This document shows, piece by piece, positions 9,447 through 22,862 of a stretch of DNA of 64,000 nt. Below the pieces are notes generated by a model, which saw only the letters and a list, made by a program, of their open reading frames with translations, was not told the origin of the DNA and made no database searches. Both the position numbers and the translations under genes were made by a program. Each line of letters starts with the position of its first letter. Position 1 is the stretch's first letter. Source of the DNA: Elephas maximus indicus (taxonomy: Eukaryota > Chordata > Mammalia > Proboscidea > Elephantidae); the NCBI RefSeq assembly GCF_024166365.1, contig NC_064844.1, positions 3,432,001 to 3,496,000 on the forward strand, read 5' to 3'.

Positions 9447-12160
9447 CTAACTGGGCCAATAGCAAAGGCAGTGTAGCATACGCCAACAAGGGCTTCGGTG
9501 CCACCCAAGGAAGAGGTGTGCTTTTTCTTCTGACTTCTAGTTTTCCTGGCATCTGCATGTAACAGGAATTAGGTTCTGACCTGCCATGTATCTATATAGA
9601 GCCTTTACATTTCCTTATTCTCTGTGCCCATTTCTTTCATTCCAAACAGTTCAGGCGTCAAAAGATTTTCCGAGTTCCATGGGAAAACCACCATCACTAC
9701 TGCCAGCATGTGTTCTAGCAAATGCACTAAACAGGTAGAACCCCTTTCTCTGGGTAAGGGGAGTCTGAGGTCTGTCGGGTATCCCATCATCGCCATCATC
9801 AAGAAGCTTAAGAGATGATACCAGGCCCTGTTATTGTCACTCTGTGAAGACAACACAGCCTTGCAGGATACAAGGGGTTATATGAGAGAACCCTCTAGAA
9901 TGTGGCTGAACTTGAAGCAGAAAAGAGGAAGTCGAGGAAGAATAAAACACTTTGCCCAGTACCCCCCAAATCCAGAATATTTCCACCCCAAACTTGGATT
10001 TTTGCTTTTTCCCATGCTCCTATTTTCCAGATATCAGGGGAATGACCACATCACCTGGGCTTCTATCTCCAAAGCACTCCGGCCGGAGCGTGGCTGCCTC
10101 AGGCTGGCAGGGCAAAGGGCCACTCTCCTGACAACCCTCATTGCTGCCACGCTGGGCCTTCCCTGGGATGACGTCGGGCAGTAATAAGAGCAGCTTCTTC
10201 ACAGAGGCCTTCAGCTCTGGCTGAGCCTTCGGGAATGGAACGCTGCAAATTGTGGCGTTTCTATTGTATGAGCAATTCGATGGGCATTTCATTTCCAGTC
10301 AAAATCCAAACTAGTTAAAGTCAGCCTGTAGGAGCTGCCTCGCCGAGAAACAGCAGCTTGCATTAAAATTACAATTATATTGTTTTGCCGTGTGAGAAGC
10401 AAAGGTTAAAATCGTACCTCGGCCGGACGTTGTTTCTGCGATATTGGTCCTCTGCAAAGCTGCCGTGCAGACGAGCCGGAAACGATGTGAAATATTTCTA
10501 ATACAAATTTTATTTTTATGTGAAACTATTCAAATGCCGCTGTACAACATGAACTACCTGAACCAAATCAAATCCTTAGGTCAATTCCTTCTTCCGAGTG
10601 CTCCTTAGATAACAAAGTCTTGTTCTGCGAATCTGTTCAATATATTAAAGTTGATTCACTCGGACAGTGTGTAAGATATAATACATTAATCTGGGCCATT
10701 TCAATTTCTGAGGCTGGGACTATAAAACTGGTGTGCTTGCTGCCTGTGTAATTTTTTTTGAATCCCTGATTTATGCATTGCTCCGATGCCGGGTGTCGAT
10801 GGGGTGGTGGATGCGGCTGCTACATTAACAACGAGCTGCATCAGCACTCGGATCTTATCTTGTTAGATCAGACAAATGTAGCTCAATGAAAAGGAAGGAA
10901 TAAATGCCTGGGATGGTTGAAAGGCGTGAATTTTAATCCCGTTTGTTAGCGGACTTTCAGGGTTTGCACTGGATGACTAAGGGGAGGGGGGTCCCCCGGA
11001 GACTTTGTGTACCATGATTTCTATTTATACCTGATACATATAATGGACAAGGAGCACACATTTGAAAATATACGCCTCATGCAAACGGACGCACACCCTC
11101 ACCAGAAGACCCAGCGCTGGGAGATGCAGTGTCTACATTTCACTGACGCTGTAAAATCTCTATTAGACAGACAATTTGTAAAAATGGGTCTCTTTTTAAT
11201 ATTTCCATTACGAGCATAAAAACTGCTCCTTTGTGCATAATTCTCTATATTTTTTCATCAAAAAGAAGTTACCATGAAGGCTAGATACCAGGAGGATGGA
11301 ATAGCTTATCACAATCGTTATAAATATGTTTTTGAGAACTTTGGTGGCACACTGGGTACTGTCACCATCCTAGAGACAGGCAATATTTGTTCTATTGAAG
11401 GGAAAGGTCCGTGTGTCGCGTGATCAACGAGACCTTTAGAAATTATCTCTGTGCCATGTAAGAGGTCAAGTTTCCGGCCTGCAGTTAGCACAAACGGCCA
11501 AAACCTTTATAATAAACGAAATGCACCTTAGCAATGCATTCCTAAGGAGGATCCTGCACTACTAAACTCTAATTTAAATCTCTTCCCCTTAAAATATCCC
11601 TGCAGTTCAGCTTCAGACACCAAGAAGTCAATCAAAACCCTTCATTTACCCAAGAAAATGTTGGGAAGCATGGCAGCACCATGATACAGTTGTAAAAATG
11701 CACTGCCTATTAAAACGCAAGCGTCACAAAATAGAACAATTACAGAAGAGGCCAGGTTGGAGCTGGGATTATTTAATTGGCTCCGAGATGAACTTGCCTG
11801 CTCAGTGACACTCTGGGAACATAGTATTTAAGCATGAATCTGTTGTGCTTTCATTGGCTTCTCCCCTTCCTTAGAGTTTGATACAGAGGGTGTGTGTGTG
11901 GAGGGTGGGAGGGGCAGGAGAGCCTGTAAACAATAGATACGCTCACACCCGGTCTTCCTCATGCATGTTCAAACTCCAAGGACTTGGTTCCCTATCTGCA
12001 ATATTATCAGTTACAGGGATCAAAGCTGTGACGTGCAGACACTGAGGACTGCAATTGATTAGTACATATAACCAAATGGACTAGTAAAGCTTCCACACGT
12101 GTACCAGAACTGTTCAGTGTGATTGCTGGCAGGAATCAGAGAGAGCTGCTGGTCAATCTA
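9447..12160. promoter_or_regulatory. insertion-free block, left part (candidate conserved non-coding DNA)
   Basis: No AfroSINE, RTE or LTR is visible. From about 10030 on the sequence holds scattered CpGs without being a CpG island, a CRE-like 'tgacgtcg' (10169-10176), an HMG/SOX-type 'aacaaag' (10611-10617) and AT-rich homeodomain-type cores. This texture and the lack of insertions resemble conserved enhancer DNA near developmental genes. That is inference: conservation cannot be tested from one sequence. No exon is supported; the open frames at 9605-10292 lie on both strands and match no family I know. Confidence 0.35.
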
Positions 12161-12257
12161 GCCATTTTGTAGACGGAGTCATCGAGGCCACATTCAAAGC
12201 CAGGACTAGACCCAAGTTATCTGATATTCAGTTCACTGCTTCTTCATTGCACCGTAC
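12161..12257 (-). repeat. MIR fragment
   Basis: 'cattttgtagacggagtcat', 'aaagccaggactagacccaa' and the final 'cttcattgcaccgta' match the complement of MIR (attttacagatgaggaaact, then gccaggactagaaccca). It is one of the few repeats, and an ancient one, inside the insertion-free block. Confidence 0.65.
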
Positions 12258-12917
12258 AATCAAAGCTTCCTAGCCCTTCAAGCCACCTCAAGCAGTAGCC
12301 ACAAACCAGAGCCTGCCCCGACACAAATCAACACAAATCAATATTCCCTAGACTTCTCATTAGTCCTAAAACTTGGACTTGATATTTCTGAAAACGTCGT
12401 GAAAGCTCAGCTCATTTGAGCCTAATCTGAATAGTACTGAATTGTGAGTCCTGTTTAGGCAAGATTCAGAAAATGAAAACTTGAAATTATTGAAATCTTA
12501 AGAGAATGAAATATCTTCATTATTCCTCATCATGGGATTCAAAACTCAGCTTTCATTTGATAGGGTATAAATCTTTCTTTAGGAGAATCAATAGAAAGGT
12601 CCTTGGCAGTAACATCAGCAGGATGGGACCCAAGAGTGTAGGTGACAGTGATACCTGGACCAGAGGAAGACACCAGAAGATGGAGATGCCGAGGATGGAG
12701 AAAACATATGTCCCGCTCACAGCCAAGTGCCAGACGACTTCGCATGTGCAGTGAACACGTGACCAAGTGCGCAAAACAAATGGAAAAGTGATGTTCAGGC
12801 TGAGAAAGAAAAGAGCCTCCAAGCTAGTCATGCAAGTTGTTTCACTGAAGGGTCTGCTGGGATCCCCACATTGCTGGAAATTGAAAGAAGAAGCCAACAC
12901 TGTGGAGACTGATGTCA

Positions 12918-13188
12918 GCCAGCAAGGGCAGCCCAGACCCTGGAAGAACTGCACCCTGACCCTGCGAGGGCATCCCCAGACCCTGCGAGGGCATCCCCAG
13001 ACCCTGTAAGGGCAGCCCAGACCCTGTAAGGGCAGCCCAGACCCTGTAAGGGCAGCCCCAGACCCCGTAAGGGCAGCCCCAGACCCTGAAAGAGCTGCAC
13101 CCTGACCCTGCAAGGGCATCCCCAGACCCTGTTAGGGCAGCCCAGACCCTGCAAGGGCAGCCCAGACCCTGCAAGGGCTGTACCCAGT
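12918..13188. repeat. GC-rich minisatellite, 20-21 bp unit
   Basis: About twelve imperfect copies of a unit such as 'cagaccctgtaagggcagcc' (20 bp) or a variant ending 'gcatcccc' (21 bp). A longer period is visible: the variant 'gctgcaccctgaccctgc' recurs at about 12949 and 13095, 146 bp apart (about seven units), which indicates a block duplication. The minus strand is G-rich. Long antisense open frames across this array (for example 12553-13119 and 12842-13204) arise from the repeat, which stays open in all three minus frames, and should not be read as genes. Confidence 0.93.
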
Positions 13189-13189
13189 A

Positions 13190-16100
13190 GACAGCAGGTG
13201 GCAAAGTGGGGTGGTACTTTGGCTGGAAGACTCCTTCGGAGCTATGAGCAATTTCTAAAATATTGTCCTTTCTGAAAGCAGCTTAGGGTCAAAGAAATGG
13301 ACAACACTTGAGGGAAATTTAGACGGGGTGGAAGTGGAGTGGGCAAATCCACGGGGTGCCTTTGATTACTAGAAGGAAGGTGAGAACTGAAGCTTGAATT
13401 AAGGACTTCATTAGCACACATGGGTGGTGCAGATGTATGAAGAGCAAGTCACGTGAGATCCAGGCCTCACTAGATGCTTGAATTTATGTCAAAGTAGCTC
13501 CATTACATGTGTGTCCCTCAGGGGCAGACTGCATTAGCTAGTTTTCTCATTCCATACATGACAAAGTAAAGAGTCAATGGGGTGTGCTTCAAAAACGCCT
13601 CTCTAAAACGTGTTTTCAGTGTCCACAGATCTTAGGTTCAGTTCAAGCCTGCATGTATGTGTGCACGTTGCATGTATGTGCATGTAGGAGCATGCGACAG
13701 GGAGGGTGGGATAAAACATGAAATGTCTGGAAGGTCACAGAACATTGACCTCATTGGCGGGGCTAATTTGATTGTGCGGGGAACAATAGCACTGTACTCT
13801 TCTGCCAGCCAAGAGCATGCTAATTATGCGATTTGCCCTTGATAAGACCTTGGTGGGGCATTCAGCAGTTGTGATCTGTCAGTGACTTCTAATCATGTAT
13901 TATCGTCTGGGTGAGCCAGAATGGGACCCTAAGCTTTCCGTCTTTACAGCAATGTGGCACTCTAATTACCTTATGCCAAGTGGATATGCAGCCACCGAAT
14001 TAAGTGATCAGCGCGGCTGCCTTCAAAATCTTTCCTCTCTCCTTTGTGTGGCTTCACGGCAATTTACATTTTAAGATGCAGAGAGGCTTTTGGTGTGACT
14101 GAAAATGCCACTCTAAAAAATAATCAGTTAAAAAAATTTTTTTTTTTTTCCAACAGGATAATATTAAATTCAAGCCGCACTAGGATCTCGCCTTCTTTCT
14201 GTGACCTAAGACCGGAAGCCACAATAAGAACGCTCTGAGCAAACTTGTTGAAAAGCATCATATTGGGAGGCTGGCGTTTGCTCCCCAAAATAAAAATACA
14301 ACAGGGGTTGGTAGTGGTTTGAGGTGAGGAGGATGGAGAGAGACAGGGCATTCTAAACCCCCTGAGTTTTTGCTGTGTTAATAACTCGTTCTTAATAAGC
14401 AGACCTTAGCATGAACCATAATTTTCTGCTTTTAAACAGCACTTGGGATCCCCTGAAGGAATGTATATGCTACAGAAAAAATTAAAACCCGGGGGTGGGA
14501 CGGTGGAATCTCACCACCAAATAGTCATTAACTAGGGTAAAGATAAATTGACCTTGTAAGTATTTTAAGTTCGGTAACAGATTTCTGAAACATTGGTTAA
14601 CTTGTTCCACGACAGTTTGAGGGCTGAAGGTGGTCCTAATTATGATAAGGCAGCTTGCACTATTTTCTTTCTTTTTTTTTTTTAATACTTTAAAATTTTG
14701 TCAGAGCGACGCTATAATTCTCCATTGTTGCATAGCAACTCTCAAAAACTACAAAGCAATCTGTTATGCTAAGCCGGTTGTATCAACATCTGTATTTGCC
14801 TGGAGAGTGATCTAATGTCTTTTTCAAAGAAAATGCACTGCGACACGTATAAAATTTGGAAAGACACACTGATGTGGATGGTCCTTGAAAATATGAACTC
14901 TGAAGAGCTCCTTGAAAGTTGTCGTAAAACAGACCTAAAAAAAAAAAAAAAAAAACCCTACCCAACTATCACCGCCACAACATCACAGAGCAAAAGTTAC
15001 TGTGCTGCTAACAGGAAATATAAAAGGATTTTCAAAGCATTTCTGCCTTGTGTGTCAACATTGCTGCAGAATTCTTTTATAGTAACTGAAAAAAAAATCA
15101 AAACGAAAGAGGACAATTGAGAGAAAAATTGCGAGCCTTATTTTCCTTGAATCACATGATGCACAAGGAAAATTATTTGTCGAATCCTTGGTTTGTCTGT
15201 GGGGGGGGTGGAGGGAGGGGGTGAGACAGTGAAAGAAATGGGCTGGAGAGCAGAGGAGGGGGGTACTGTACTGAGACAGCCCAGAGAGAAGGAGGGAGGG
15301 AAGAAAGAGAGAGACCCAGACTCAGAATATTCTACATTCCCTGGGTGGCAAAACAAAAGAGCCCAAGGAAGGAAAAAAAAAAAAAAAAAACCACTGTGGA
15401 AAGTTGACACAGTCAAGAATAATGGCTAAATCTATCAAGTTTGATCAGGTCTACTATAATGAAGTGAGGCCTCATATTCCAAGCAGGGACAATGAAGACG
15501 GGAGTCAGGCTCTAGAAGCGCGCAGCTCACTTTGTGCTTGGAATATGCTGCAGCCAGCAGGGAGCCAGCAGATAATTATACGGTATTTGTGTGGTTCCAG
15601 GAAGCTTCCTGCGCAGGTTGAATGCCCGTGCTATATTAAAAGGCAGCACGGTGAAATGTTTTTTAATGAATATTTTTGTCAGAGAAAGAAAAGGCATTTG
15701 AAGGATTGTGTGTGTGTGTGTGTGTTTACGCTTGCGGGTGGGGGAACCAGAGGTGGGATATCACTGTCAAAATACAGGTACCTTTTTGGGTTATTTATTT
15801 TTATGCCATTATTTACCATTTCAAGAGCCTGACGTCCTTTCAATAATACAAATCACAACATACGGCTAATGTTTTTTAGGGCTAATTGTACATAGAATCC
15901 CTTCACTAATATTTGCTAATAATATCTTCCGATGAAATAGTTCATCAAACTGGGGCTTAAAACTACTTTCAAAAATTCCAGTAGTAAATGAAATGTTTAG
16001 ACACACTAAATCAGGAAATATAAAGAAGAAGTAACACAGATGTTGATACTTTCTAGCCAGTAGCCTTTGGCAGTGATAGCTCTAAAACATAAAAAAATAA

Positions 16101-19100
16101 GAATACATTATTTCAGCTCTCTTGAATTCTCACCTAACAGATGTGAATAAGCTACTGAATTTTAAACCCACTCATTCGGTTCGCAATGGCCTTTTAAGTG
16201 CATTTTGCAGGGCAGGGCAAGTCACATACACTAGGAGAGTTTGTTGTAAGATGTAGCTTTTCTGAAGCCCAGTCTCACTAATCTATTTCAAACATTTTAA
16301 AAAAATTTATTTGATGAAAACATATATAGTGTCCTTGAACACTCTTTCAGATGTTGGTCCTACCTAAGTAAAGATGTTTTTGAAAAAGGCTAACTAGGAC
16401 TCAGCATATAGCGCTAGACCTTACACAGTAACTTCCTTGCCCAAATTGAATAAATTCAGCATGGGCAACTCTTTGGATCGCAAAAGCAGGTCACAGGTTT
16501 TTGGGTAATATAATTTAGACCGTGAACCTCCACACTTGAAAAGGTGATACTGTATTTCACATGACTAAGTACCGATTGTGAACCCTTCTCACTTTTAACG
16601 AGTACACTCTGATGAGGTAGCATGAAGCTTTATTTGAAGGGGGCGTTCCTGCCATGTTGCATGACACAGATGGTAGGGGTCAACAATTAGAAGCAGTGAG
16701 AGGCGCAGAATTTGTTGGTTAAAAGATGGGTCTGATGAGGCAATTTTCTATCTTCTTTTTTTTTTTTTCTCCCAAAGAGTAATTTCAAGTAGATTTCTCA
16801 GCCAAGAGACCTATTACTCCCTCTAACAACTGAATAAAATTTAATAGTTCTGACCCTCAAAAGAAAAAAAAAAAAAATCATTCATACTACAAAAGTAGAG
16901 ACTGGCCCTAGATGATTGCAAGAGAAAGCAATATCCATTCCAAATTCTCAAGGATTTGTTTCAAGGTTCCTGTCATTGAAATATTTCCTTTTGTAAGCCG
17001 TATTATTAACAATTGCAAATACCTAAATGGAATTATTTAAATGAAAACTGGTTTCTTTTATCACAACAGGAAAAAAAAAACTAACCTATTTAATAAATAG
17101 ATTCAAAATGAGTATACATGGAATACTGCAAAGGAAATTTTAGTAAGTATATGGCCATGTATATGTAACAGGAATGACAGGTGACTACTTTGGCATGTTT
17201 AAATCCAAGTATTAGTCTGTCCTTGAATACTTTCAATACTAAAATACAAACAATGATCAGATGTATTTTCTTCATTTGAATTACAGCTTCTTACAAATAT
17301 CTTTATTGTCAGGGTATGTATTAAAACATAAATAAAATAAGATGTTTTTAAATCATCTTTTCTAATTTTCAACCTTTTGTAAAGATACTCTACAACTGTA
17401 TTAAGCAGTTTATATTCATGCATACATTGCGTAAAGCTCAGAAGTCAAAATGGTCTGGCCATCTATTTAGAAGTTTCTATAAACAAGAAAGTTCGTTTCA
17501 ATATCGTTTGACGAGAAAGATGGCAAACTGAGGCGAGTGGGGAATGGACTTTCCAACTTTCTTGAAATTGCCAGAAATATACAAGGACAGTTCTTCATTA
17601 TATCATAAGCAGAAACAAAGGACTCAAGACAAGCTATCTTTTTATTCTGGTCCAATCATAATTGGTAAATATTCTCAAGTCTTGGGCCAAAGTGAATAAA
17701 AACCATATTGAAGTTTTTGTGCTATACCCTCTCCCCTACAGTTACAGTAAAAATGAAGATTTACACAGAACAGAATTTTTAAAGGCTATTTCTCCTATGG
17801 GCCTGCCAATTTCATTTCTCATCTTTGTTGTCAATTGTTGGTACAAATCTTTCTGAATGGGGTATTGCAGACTCTACTCAGAGTGAAAGGGGCCAGGTCA
17901 AACACTTTAGTTGACTAGGAAGAAGGTATGATGAAGGCTTCCAGGGAGGCAATCCTTGCTTGGGATATCTGCAATAAAGCTTCCAGAACTCATGGTGTCA
18001 CTTTCATATGGCCTTCTCTGCCACCTGAAGCTAAATTGGAGGATTTGCCTACCTTGCTTCATTTACATTGAACCGTCTCCTTCTGAAGTCTGAGATTTCA
18101 CAGGTCTCTTGTGAAACCAGGAGTAAGATTTTCATTAATTCCCTTAGCCTGGGTACACTGGTAAAACATTACTCTGTAAAAAAAAAAAAAAAGATGAAAA
18201 GCCAATAATCTTTGCCATGTAGAATACAAAACTACTATTCCGGTGCCCCGGGAGCTCATACGTCGTTTCACCTTCACGTACACAAATGCTTGCACGTTCG
18301 TAAGCAACATCAACATATTTAGTGATATGTTACCCCTAGGCTTAAGTGGTCCTTGGAAAAGCCAATGGCTGCTTTCTGGGCCCACTGCAAGCAAAGAGCT
18401 TTGTACCACAGAAAAAGATTCCTCTCTACCTTCTAAGCTTCATTTTATTCCATCGGCTCTTTTCACATTGCTATAGCTAGTGAATACAGCAAAGTTGGAT
18501 TCAGAAGAGAACCTTAAGCGCTATCCTCATGCTTAGGAGAAATGGCTTTACACTGTATAATCTATCAAAGGTGTCAGATTTACAAAATGCAGATTTTCTG
18601 TCACATTTGGGCACTCTAAGCACTGTATCTTTTCACTAAGGTGCTGACTGCTGTTTTAATGAGGCCCTTTGGTGGCTGTAAAAAACTGAAAGAAGAGGAT
18701 TGGAGAGGTTACCCTAGATATTGTCTATTTGTCTTACAAATTTCACACTAACTACCAATTACATCGCCATAAACCTTTTGGCTACTTCAAGCTGTATGCC
18801 ATATAATACATAAAAAATATGCTATGTTAACCTCTCCTATATTATACGCCTAACTACAGCCACTGATGCAAGTAACATATCTAATGAAGCCAATAATGAG
18901 GTTCTTTAAAAGTAGTCTTGTTACAGGAATAACATTAGAGCAGTTCAGTGAGAGGCTAAAGTCTATTATGGAATATTTCCTGTAGACTCTGGTCCCAGGT
19001 CTGGAAAGATGCTGACACACTAATCCAGGCTCAAGGAGGGTATTAATCTTGCAACCTTCTACTTGTCATGCTTAATGGGACATCCTGCCTAGGTGAAATG

Positions 19101-19680
19101 AACCTGATGTATTCAGGTAAACATAATTTAATAAGGAAAGATAAAAAGAAACAGACGTCTGGCATGACCCTAGGGATATGAGAACGTCTGCCATTTTATC
19201 TGAGAACTTAACTTGCAAGAAGAATGTACACGGTGACGGCTACAGGGTTGTACGTAGTAGGCGCCTCAAAAATAGGTGTTGCATTCAAGAATACATGAAA
19301 AAAAAAGATGGTTCAAGTTTGGCGAGATTGCTGTTGTTGTTTTCCCCGCCCCCTAAATTTCCTGCAATCCACTTGGATGGCGGAGCGATGATGCCAGGTG
19401 GGGAGGGCCACTGCGTTCATCTTGGGGAAGGAGACATATATTATCGTGGGGTTAGGCATCTGGGTGGAAAATGGAGATCTGCAGCAATGCAGCATGAGAT
19501 TTAAAAAGCAGGCATGAATGTCAGTGAGCCACAGTGCATCCTCTTTCATTTGCAATCACTCTGAAGCCTAATGAGCTTCCAAAAATTGTGTTGAGGTTTC
19601 AGATAAGCTTACAAAAGGCAGCTGTTGGCCAATGTGGAAGTCCACCCTGCTAAACCAAGCATTACATCAGCCTTGTGCGT
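13190..19680. promoter_or_regulatory. insertion-free block, middle part (candidate conserved non-coding DNA)
   Basis: No SINE, RTE or LTR seen. Around 13780-14350 the sequence has a sustained non-repetitive texture with homeodomain-type cores (taattat at 13821, taattacc near 13963) and isolated CpGs. Poly-A/T tracts (14139, 14940, 15370, 16757, 16865, 18180) and a (TG)n at 15707-15725 are the only low-complexity parts. No exon is supported. A regulatory role is inferred only from insertion depletion and motif content. Confidence 0.33.
15198..15226 (+). other. G-rich tract, G-quadruplex candidate
   Basis: A G8 run followed by GG, GGG and GGGGG runs with one- or two-base loops ('ggtggagggagggggtgaga' at its end). 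Four G3 tracts can be drawn on the plus strand. Confidence 0.45.
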
Positions 19681-19681
19681 G

Positions 19682-19714
19682 ACACACACACACACACACA
19701 CCACACACACACAC
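19682..19714. repeat. (CA)n microsatellite
   Basis: A CA dinucleotide run broken once by a CC at about 19701-19702. Confidence 0.95.
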
Positions 19715-22700
19715 TGTGCGGCGCATGCCTATACACTGAACGCATGCTGCTTTGAGAGTCACGAATTTAAAACAGCCCCAGGGAACACTGATCGGCCTTA
19801 ACGTCGAGAGCTGCTGAACAACATCAAGAATCAGGAGAGTTAATATTCTGGGTGATGAAACCATGCTTCAAGTCCCTGAACGGACTTTGGCATCAGGAGA
19901 TTTGCCAAGTTCTCTTTGATTCAAAGACAAAGTGAAGGTGGCATTGTTTGGTAAAGGTTTAAAAATTAGAAAAGTCTTGAGTATTACTCAAAGATACCAT
20001 CATGGGGAAGCCTCGGAAAACTCAAGATTTTTCCAATTCTTCTCCCAGCTATTCTCAGAGAGCTTAAAAATCCAGCGAAATGAGTTATTTGGATGATAAT
20101 GTGGTTAAATCCATTGTTGTGAATTTGGATTTATCAGGTTTCTATATTTAGCTGGACAGGCACTTGTAAATCCTGAAAGCTCATTTTTATGGAAAAATCG
20201 ATGCATTTATCCCCTTTCCCTGGATAATATATGCTACTTGTGAAAATGAGTCTTTTACTTACAATTTATTTCCATCTGGGACAGACAGAAATGTGTATGA
20301 GCACTCAAAAAACGAATTAAAATAAAAAGGGAGAAGGGAAGGCTCACCAAGAGAAAGTCTGACTGGATAGTTCTAAGTGGACGTGTCTTCCTCAGCCTCC
20401 TCTCTCAGTGGTGGGAATAAGCACAGCACGTCCAACTGAGACAAGCACCTTCTGCATATTGCCAGCATTATCCAAAATGGTGAGACATCCGCCCCAAGGT
20501 GACACAGAAAGGATGTCACAGAATAGCATCAGCTGAAGCCAGCCCCCTGCCTGGCGCAGTCCAGCAAGCTGGGAACGTACAGAAAATCAGCCTGTGCAAC
20601 GCCACTGCTAACTTTTTATTCATATTGTTATTTTTGTCCAAATCTCTTAAGTGTCTCATCTGCAAAAAGTGTTGAGAGGAGTTACTTATTCATTAAGCAC
20701 TTTGCATAATCTTTATAAGGAGCACCATGGAAACCAAAAGTACTGCACGGCTTTGGTCTTCTCCCTAGTTGAACCCGAAGAGAGGACTTCCCATGCTGTA
20801 ACGAATAAAGGAGAAAGGAATGAACACAAGGGAGGAGGCTGTTATAAATATTTTCTTACTGACGACAGCCCTGGATTGCTATCTATCCATATCTAATCCC
20901 TAAATTAGCCCTGATAACTTGGAAATTCATATACTGCCAGTCTTAGAGGCAACCACGGGGCCTGTCCCCATTCTTCCAAGGTCCGTCCATAAGCCCCATT
21001 GGTGAGAGACAGCTTCTAGACGTCAGTCTAGACAGAGAGAGAGCTAATTTCTTGGGTTTTCCTTTGTCCATGATCACAAACTCCATGTCCTTATTCTTCC
21101 CCTCAGATGGCACAGGATTCTATCTAGGTGGGTACAAGGAGATGCCAAAGGGAAGAAAAAGGAGCAGGCTGGCAACATTTGGAATCCACGGGCCCGATTC
21201 CCAGAAACCTGAATTAAAACCAGATTTGCAATGAGAAAAAAAAAAAATGTTGATGTTTCTAATCACTCTCATAAAGTTATCTAGCTTCTACTGGATCATT
21301 TTTTACACCGAGAGTGGTGCTCTATTCTATACGGAATAGACTACACTAAGCTGGATAAAAAATGTCACCTTAGGCACCTGAATTAATAGTTCGGTTATGT
21401 ACTCGGTTAAGTCTTTACTATAGATCAGGATAAGTGTGCTAGACAGACAATTCTTTAGAGCTAACATTTAAAAAAGGTGCCAGAGCCCCTTTGAGGTCTG
21501 CATGAATTATCCAGATTCAGGGGGGAAGAAAAAGTTAAATATACAGTGCTTTTTTACCCCTCTCCCTTTCTTAGGTGCACTGAATAAGTAAAATTGCAGC
21601 AAAGTTGGCAAGAATAAATACTTCCTCGGTTTTTCTAAAGCTGCAATTAATGCTAATGAAGCCATACCTTCTATGGCAAGGGATACAGTACAAATTGGAT
21701 AAGTAAGAGAAATGATCAGCCATTGTGCGCCTCCAATACGGTACATCAAGGTATCGCCACTGTGAGGCTACCTTTATTTTAAACCATTAAACAAAACAAT
21801 ATAAATCTGCAGGCAGGTGTTTCTCGTTGCAGAGGTATTGAAAGTTGTAATGCAAACAATCTAATTTTAGCATCTCTGTAGAGTGTGAAGTAAATTTACT
21901 GATCACTGATGCATTGAACGTAGGAAGAAACGACCAGCAGGAGCTTTCCACGAGATTATCCCATTAAAGCAAGAAGACTTCACGTGGTTGTTAAGGAGTA
22001 GTCCAAGGCAGGTGATGGAAGCGGGGGTTTGACGACTCGTCAGTGGGCCCAGTGTACATGTTAAGCTGTTGTTTTCTGCTCAGCTAAGCAGCAGAGAATT
22101 GATATGTTAGCAATGAAGTGCAATGACAATTAAATTGTAACTGACCTACATGTTACCGTCATTACGCCTTCTCTTTTTTACTGCTTTCCCTCTTATTTAA
22201 TCACACAGTATGGGGTTTTTATTAGGCTGTAATGTTAAAATCTTCATCCATTTAGCCATAAATGTGTGACGGGATATCTATCAGACTTCCTTGCACTATA
22301 CAAACAAAGCCATTTTGCTGAATCACTGTTGACTTGTTTGTGGCCTAATTTAATGAGTGCAATAACTTCCATTACTATCCAGTTAACATTTAGGTGCCCA
22401 GAAAAGACCTGCTAGCATGCAGTAAGCCACTGTGTGCATTCTCTATTCATATCACTCCCCTCTGCAGTAAATTTTATACAATAATATGCACTGCTTACAA
22501 CATAGGCTCAGCTTCAATCAGCTGGAGGGAACATTCTAGGAAGTTCACCATTCTCACCCTGAAATGCTTCCTAGACACCAGAACCAGCCACTTCGATATC
22601 CTTTTTCTGGAGACCATAGCTTCTGTATCATAACCCATTTAAAAAATAATAAATATAGGTCATAACCCACAAATGAAGGTAGCTTTATCCTTTTTCCTAT

Positions 22701-22862
22701 TTTCTTTACCAACTTGTAAACCCTTCCCCACTCCTCACCCCCAACTCAGGCCTGATAAACAGTTAGAGAGCGAAAGAACAATTCATTAAACAGAATGAAG
22801 TTCCAAGATAAAATATAAGAGGAGAGGAAGAGGTCAACAAACAAAATGCCTCATCTCTGTGC
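19715..22862. promoter_or_regulatory. insertion-free block, right part (candidate conserved non-coding DNA)
   Basis: Still without young insertions. About 21830-22400 is AT-rich with a near-palindromic 'caattaaattg' (22128-22138), 'ctaatttaatgag' and 'tcatccatttagccata', all homeodomain-type cores, and no coding potential. The region ends at the SINE at 22863. A regulatory function is inference; cross-species alignment would decide it. Confidence 0.33.

Noticed and set aside
9446-9830. Apparent coding-like stretch after the SINE head fragment (reads SYLKTNWANSKGSVAY in one frame)
   Set aside because: I could not assign it to any protein family, the frame is short and no processed-pseudogene hallmarks (poly-A, duplication) are visible.
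12918-13188. Possible CRISPR-like array
   Set aside because: Units are contiguous without unique spacers; this is a eukaryotic minisatellite.
12553-13204. Long minus-strand frames (188, 120 and 79 codons) rich in Gly-Cys-Pro
   Set aside because: They are produced by the 20-21 bp minisatellite, which is open in all three minus frames; no domain or start context supports a gene.
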